Assembly (NCBI GenBank): GCA_001805655.1
Contig: MHGR01000046.1
Span: 1-7,238, forward strand
Source: Omnitrophica WOR_2 bacterium RIFCSPHIGHO2_02_FULL_52_10
Lineage (GTDB): Bacteria > Omnitrophota > Gorgyraeia > Zapsychrales > Zapsychraceae
Reading direction: 5' to 3'
Length of the DNA stretch: 7,238 nt
A model generated the notes under the pieces. It was not told the origin of the DNA and ran no database searches. It saw only the letters and a list, made by a program, of their open reading frames with translations. The translations under genes and the position numbers were made by a program. Of the stretch, positions 5,461 through 7,238 are shown one piece after another; position 1 is the stretch's first letter; each line of letters opens with the position of its first letter.

Positions 5461-7238
5461 ATGCAATTCTGCAAATTCCAATTTATCCATTCCGGTATTG
5501 ATCAAAGTGCAGCCTATAAAGGCGAATACAATATTCCCCTTGTCGTTCTGTCGGTGATGATTGCCTCCCTGGCGGGGTACGTGGCGCTTAAAATCGTTGA
5601 CCGCATAAATCAGGCGCCAACTTTTAAGAACAAAACAGGCTGGGGAATTACCGGCGCTATCACTATGGGTATCGGCGTATGGTCGATGCATTTTACCGGC
5701 ATGCTGGCCTTTTCTCTTCCCGTCAAAATCTATTATGATCCCATCGTCACCCTGATCTCCGTTCTTCCCGGCATCATCGCGAGCGGGATCGCGCTCTACT
5801 TCTTGAATGCGGAAAGGATCGGCTTTTTGAGGCTTAATTTAGGCGGCATCCTCTTGGGGGTGGGGATCGGGACCATGCATTATACGGGCATGGCGGCGAT
5901 GCTCACGGAGAATACCGCGATGTACTATCATCCCGTTTTTTTTGCTTTATCCATTTTGGTCGCGCATGTATTGGCGACGTTCGCCCTTTTTGTGAAATTC
6001 GCCTCCCGGCAGGTGAAGCGATTCGGTACGGAGACGGTTGCCGTCCTAAGCGCCATGATCATGGGATCAGCCATTGTCGGCATGCACTATACCGGGATGG
6101 TGGCGGCCATACACGTGCCGGATTTGGGAATGACGATCAGCCAGGATATGGCAGAGATGTTGATTGAACCCGGGGGATTGGTATTTTTCATCATTCTCGG
6201 CACGGTCATCATTATGGGGATCACGGTCGGCGGCACTTATGTGGACAAGTATCTCTATGAATTAAGAACATTGGTAGGCGATCTCAATAAGGAAATCAGC
6301 CAGCGAAAGACCGCGGAAGCAGATTTACATAAGTCCCTGCTGGAAATTCGGGATGTCAAATTTGCCTTGGATGAGCATAGTATCGTGGCCGTAACGGACC
6401 CAAAAGGGATTATTACGTACGTCAATGATAAATTCTGCAGTCTTTCAAAATATGCCAGGGAAGAGCTTTTAGGCCGGGATCACCTTATTATTAACTCCGG
6501 TTATCATCCCAAGGAATTTATGCGTGACCTGTGGAGGACCATCGCCAGCGGGAAGGTCTGGAAGGGCGAGATAAGAAATAAGGCGAAAGACGGCAGCTAC
6601 TATTGGGTCGACACGACGATCGTTCCGTTCCTCAACGATCAAGGCAGGCCCTACCAGTATATCGCCATACGTACCGATATTACCAAGAGTAAAATCAATG
6701 AAGAAAGCTTAATCAAGGAAAAGCAATTGGCCCTACAGCTGGGCAAAGACGCCCAGGCTGCCGCGGAGGCCAAAAGCAAATTTCTGGCCAATATGAGCCA
6801 CGAGATCCGCACCCCGATGAACGCGATTGTGGGGTTCTGCGACCTGCTGCAAAAAACGCCCCTTGAAGAAACGCAGAAGAGATATTTGAAAGTTCTCCAT
6901 TCGAGCAGCCGGCTGCTCTGTTCGGTCATTAACGGCATCCTGGATTTTTCAAAGCTTGAATCGGGAAAAGTGGTTTTAGAAAAGATTGATTTTAATTTAC
7001 ACTATCTGATTAAGGACACGCTTGATATTCTCTTAGAGCGCATCAATAAAGAAAGTATTAAGACGACGATTCAAATCCAAAAGGATGTTCCGCGGTATCT
7101 CAAAGGCGATCCGACAAAATTAAGGCAGGTCCTATTGAATCTGATCAATAATGCCCTGAAATTTACTTCAGAAGGGCAGATCAGCATTAATTTTGTCGGA
7201 TCGCCTTTGAGATACCGCGGAACATCCTTTTGGATTTG
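5461..7238 (+). CDS. MHYT-PAS sensor histidine kinase, 3'-partial
   Basis: This is an integral membrane sensor kinase with 592 codons visible and no stop before the window ends. From the N-terminus: a multi-spanning MHYT domain (about 24-265) with three motifs, MHFTGM (76-81), MHYTGM (139-144) and MHYTGM (208-213). MHYT domains were proposed to bind copper and sense O2, CO or NO. A charged coiled-coil linker follows (about 265-300), then a PAS/PAC domain (about 299-408, ending IAIRTDIT), and HisKA with FLANMSHEIRTPMN (441-454) and phosphoacceptor H447. The HATPase domain has begun, with GDPTKLRQ (549-556) and N-box N560/N564. The G1, F and G2 boxes are beyond the end, so a hybrid kinase with a receiver domain is possible. 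ATG 5461 is the first ATG after an in-frame stop at 5428 and leaves a sensible N-terminus, but it has no good ribosome binding site. Residues after about 576 derive from a terminal inverted repeat and are suspect. Confidence 0.93.
   Translation, partial: MQFCKFQFIHSGIDQSAAYKGEYNIPLVVLSVMIASLAGYVALKIVDRINQAPTFKNKTGWGITGAITMGIGVWSMHFTGMLAFSLPVKIYYDPIVTLISVLPGIIASGIALYFLNAERIGFLRLNLGGILLGVGIGTMHYTGMAAMLTENTAMYYHPVFFALSILVAHVLATFALFVKFASRQVKRFGTETVAVLSAMIMGSAIVGMHYTGMVAAIHVPDLGMTISQDMAEMLIEPGGLVFFIILGTVIIMGITVGGTYVDKYLYELRTLVGDLNKEISQRKTAEADLHKSLLEIRDVKFALDEHSIVAVTDPKGIITYVNDKFCSLSKYAREELLGRDHLIINSGYHPKEFMRDLWRTIASGKVWKGEIRNKAKDGSYYWVDTTIVPFLNDQGRPYQYIAIRTDITKSKINEESLIKEKQLALQLGKDAQAAAEAKSKFLANMSHEIRTPMNAIVGFCDLLQKTPLEETQKRYLKVLHSSSRLLCSVINGILDFSKLESGKVVLEKIDFNLHYLIKDTLDILLERINKESIKTTIQIQKDVPRYLKGDPTKLRQVLLNLINNALKFTSEGQISINFVGSPLRYRGTSFWI
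7072..7238. repeat. Perfect 52-base inverted repeat ending at the window edge
   Basis: Bases 7187-7238 are the exact reverse complement of 7072-7123, with a 63-base spacer (7124-7186). The second arm ends at the last base of the window, so the true repeat could be longer. Both arms fall inside the kinase ATPase-domain coding sequence. An exact palindrome at a contig end is best explained as a fold-back chimera of amplification or assembly; a natural inverted repeat here is possible but unlikely. Confidence 0.97.

Overview
The window looks like a whole short contig from an uncultivated, Gram-negative-type bacterium. It opens inside one gene and closes inside another, and its last 52 bases are an exact reverse complement of a segment 115 bases upstream. 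Moderate GC, mostly non-Shine-Dalgarno starts, a GldA/GldF/GldG-type ABC cassette and a heptamer repeat block between genes would fit candidate-phylum lineages such as Omnitrophota. That placement is a low-confidence inference, because no marker gene is present.

Positions 1-3970 are a tightly packed plus-strand cluster. It holds a 5'-truncated 3-hydroxyisobutyrate-dehydrogenase-family oxidoreductase, then (6 bases later) an ABC ATPase of the GldA/NosF/CcmA type. A 75-base heptamer repeat that folds into a long imperfect hairpin follows, then an ABC-2 permease (GldF-like). Overlapping the permease by 10 bases is a 530-residue GldG-like auxiliary protein. The last three genes together encode one membrane complex: cytoplasmic ATPase, membrane permease and a large extracytoplasmic subunit. 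The substrate cannot be read from the sequence. The oxidoreductase has no obvious mechanistic link and may only share the transcript.

Positions 3971-4416 are AT-richer and non-coding. They precede a monocistronic gene (4417-5085) with a very strong ribosome binding site and a textbook rho-independent terminator (5115-5149). Its product is a small membrane protein with two conserved-TM-helix repeats and an MscS-TM3-like last helix, but no MscS beta domain.

Positions 5150-5460 are a second non-coding stretch with short direct and inverted repeats and a palindromic operator candidate. A large sensor histidine kinase begins at 5461 and runs off the end: a three-motif MHYT membrane sensor, a coiled coil, PAS/PAC, HisKA with the phosphoacceptor His, and the N-box of the ATPase domain. 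Residues past about 576 come from the terminal inverted repeat and are probably not genuine.

I see no clear new defence or mobile system. The most unusual items are the heptamer hairpin inside the ABC operon, the perfect inverted repeat at the 3' end (most likely a fold-back artefact), and the repeat-rich region upstream of the MHYT kinase.
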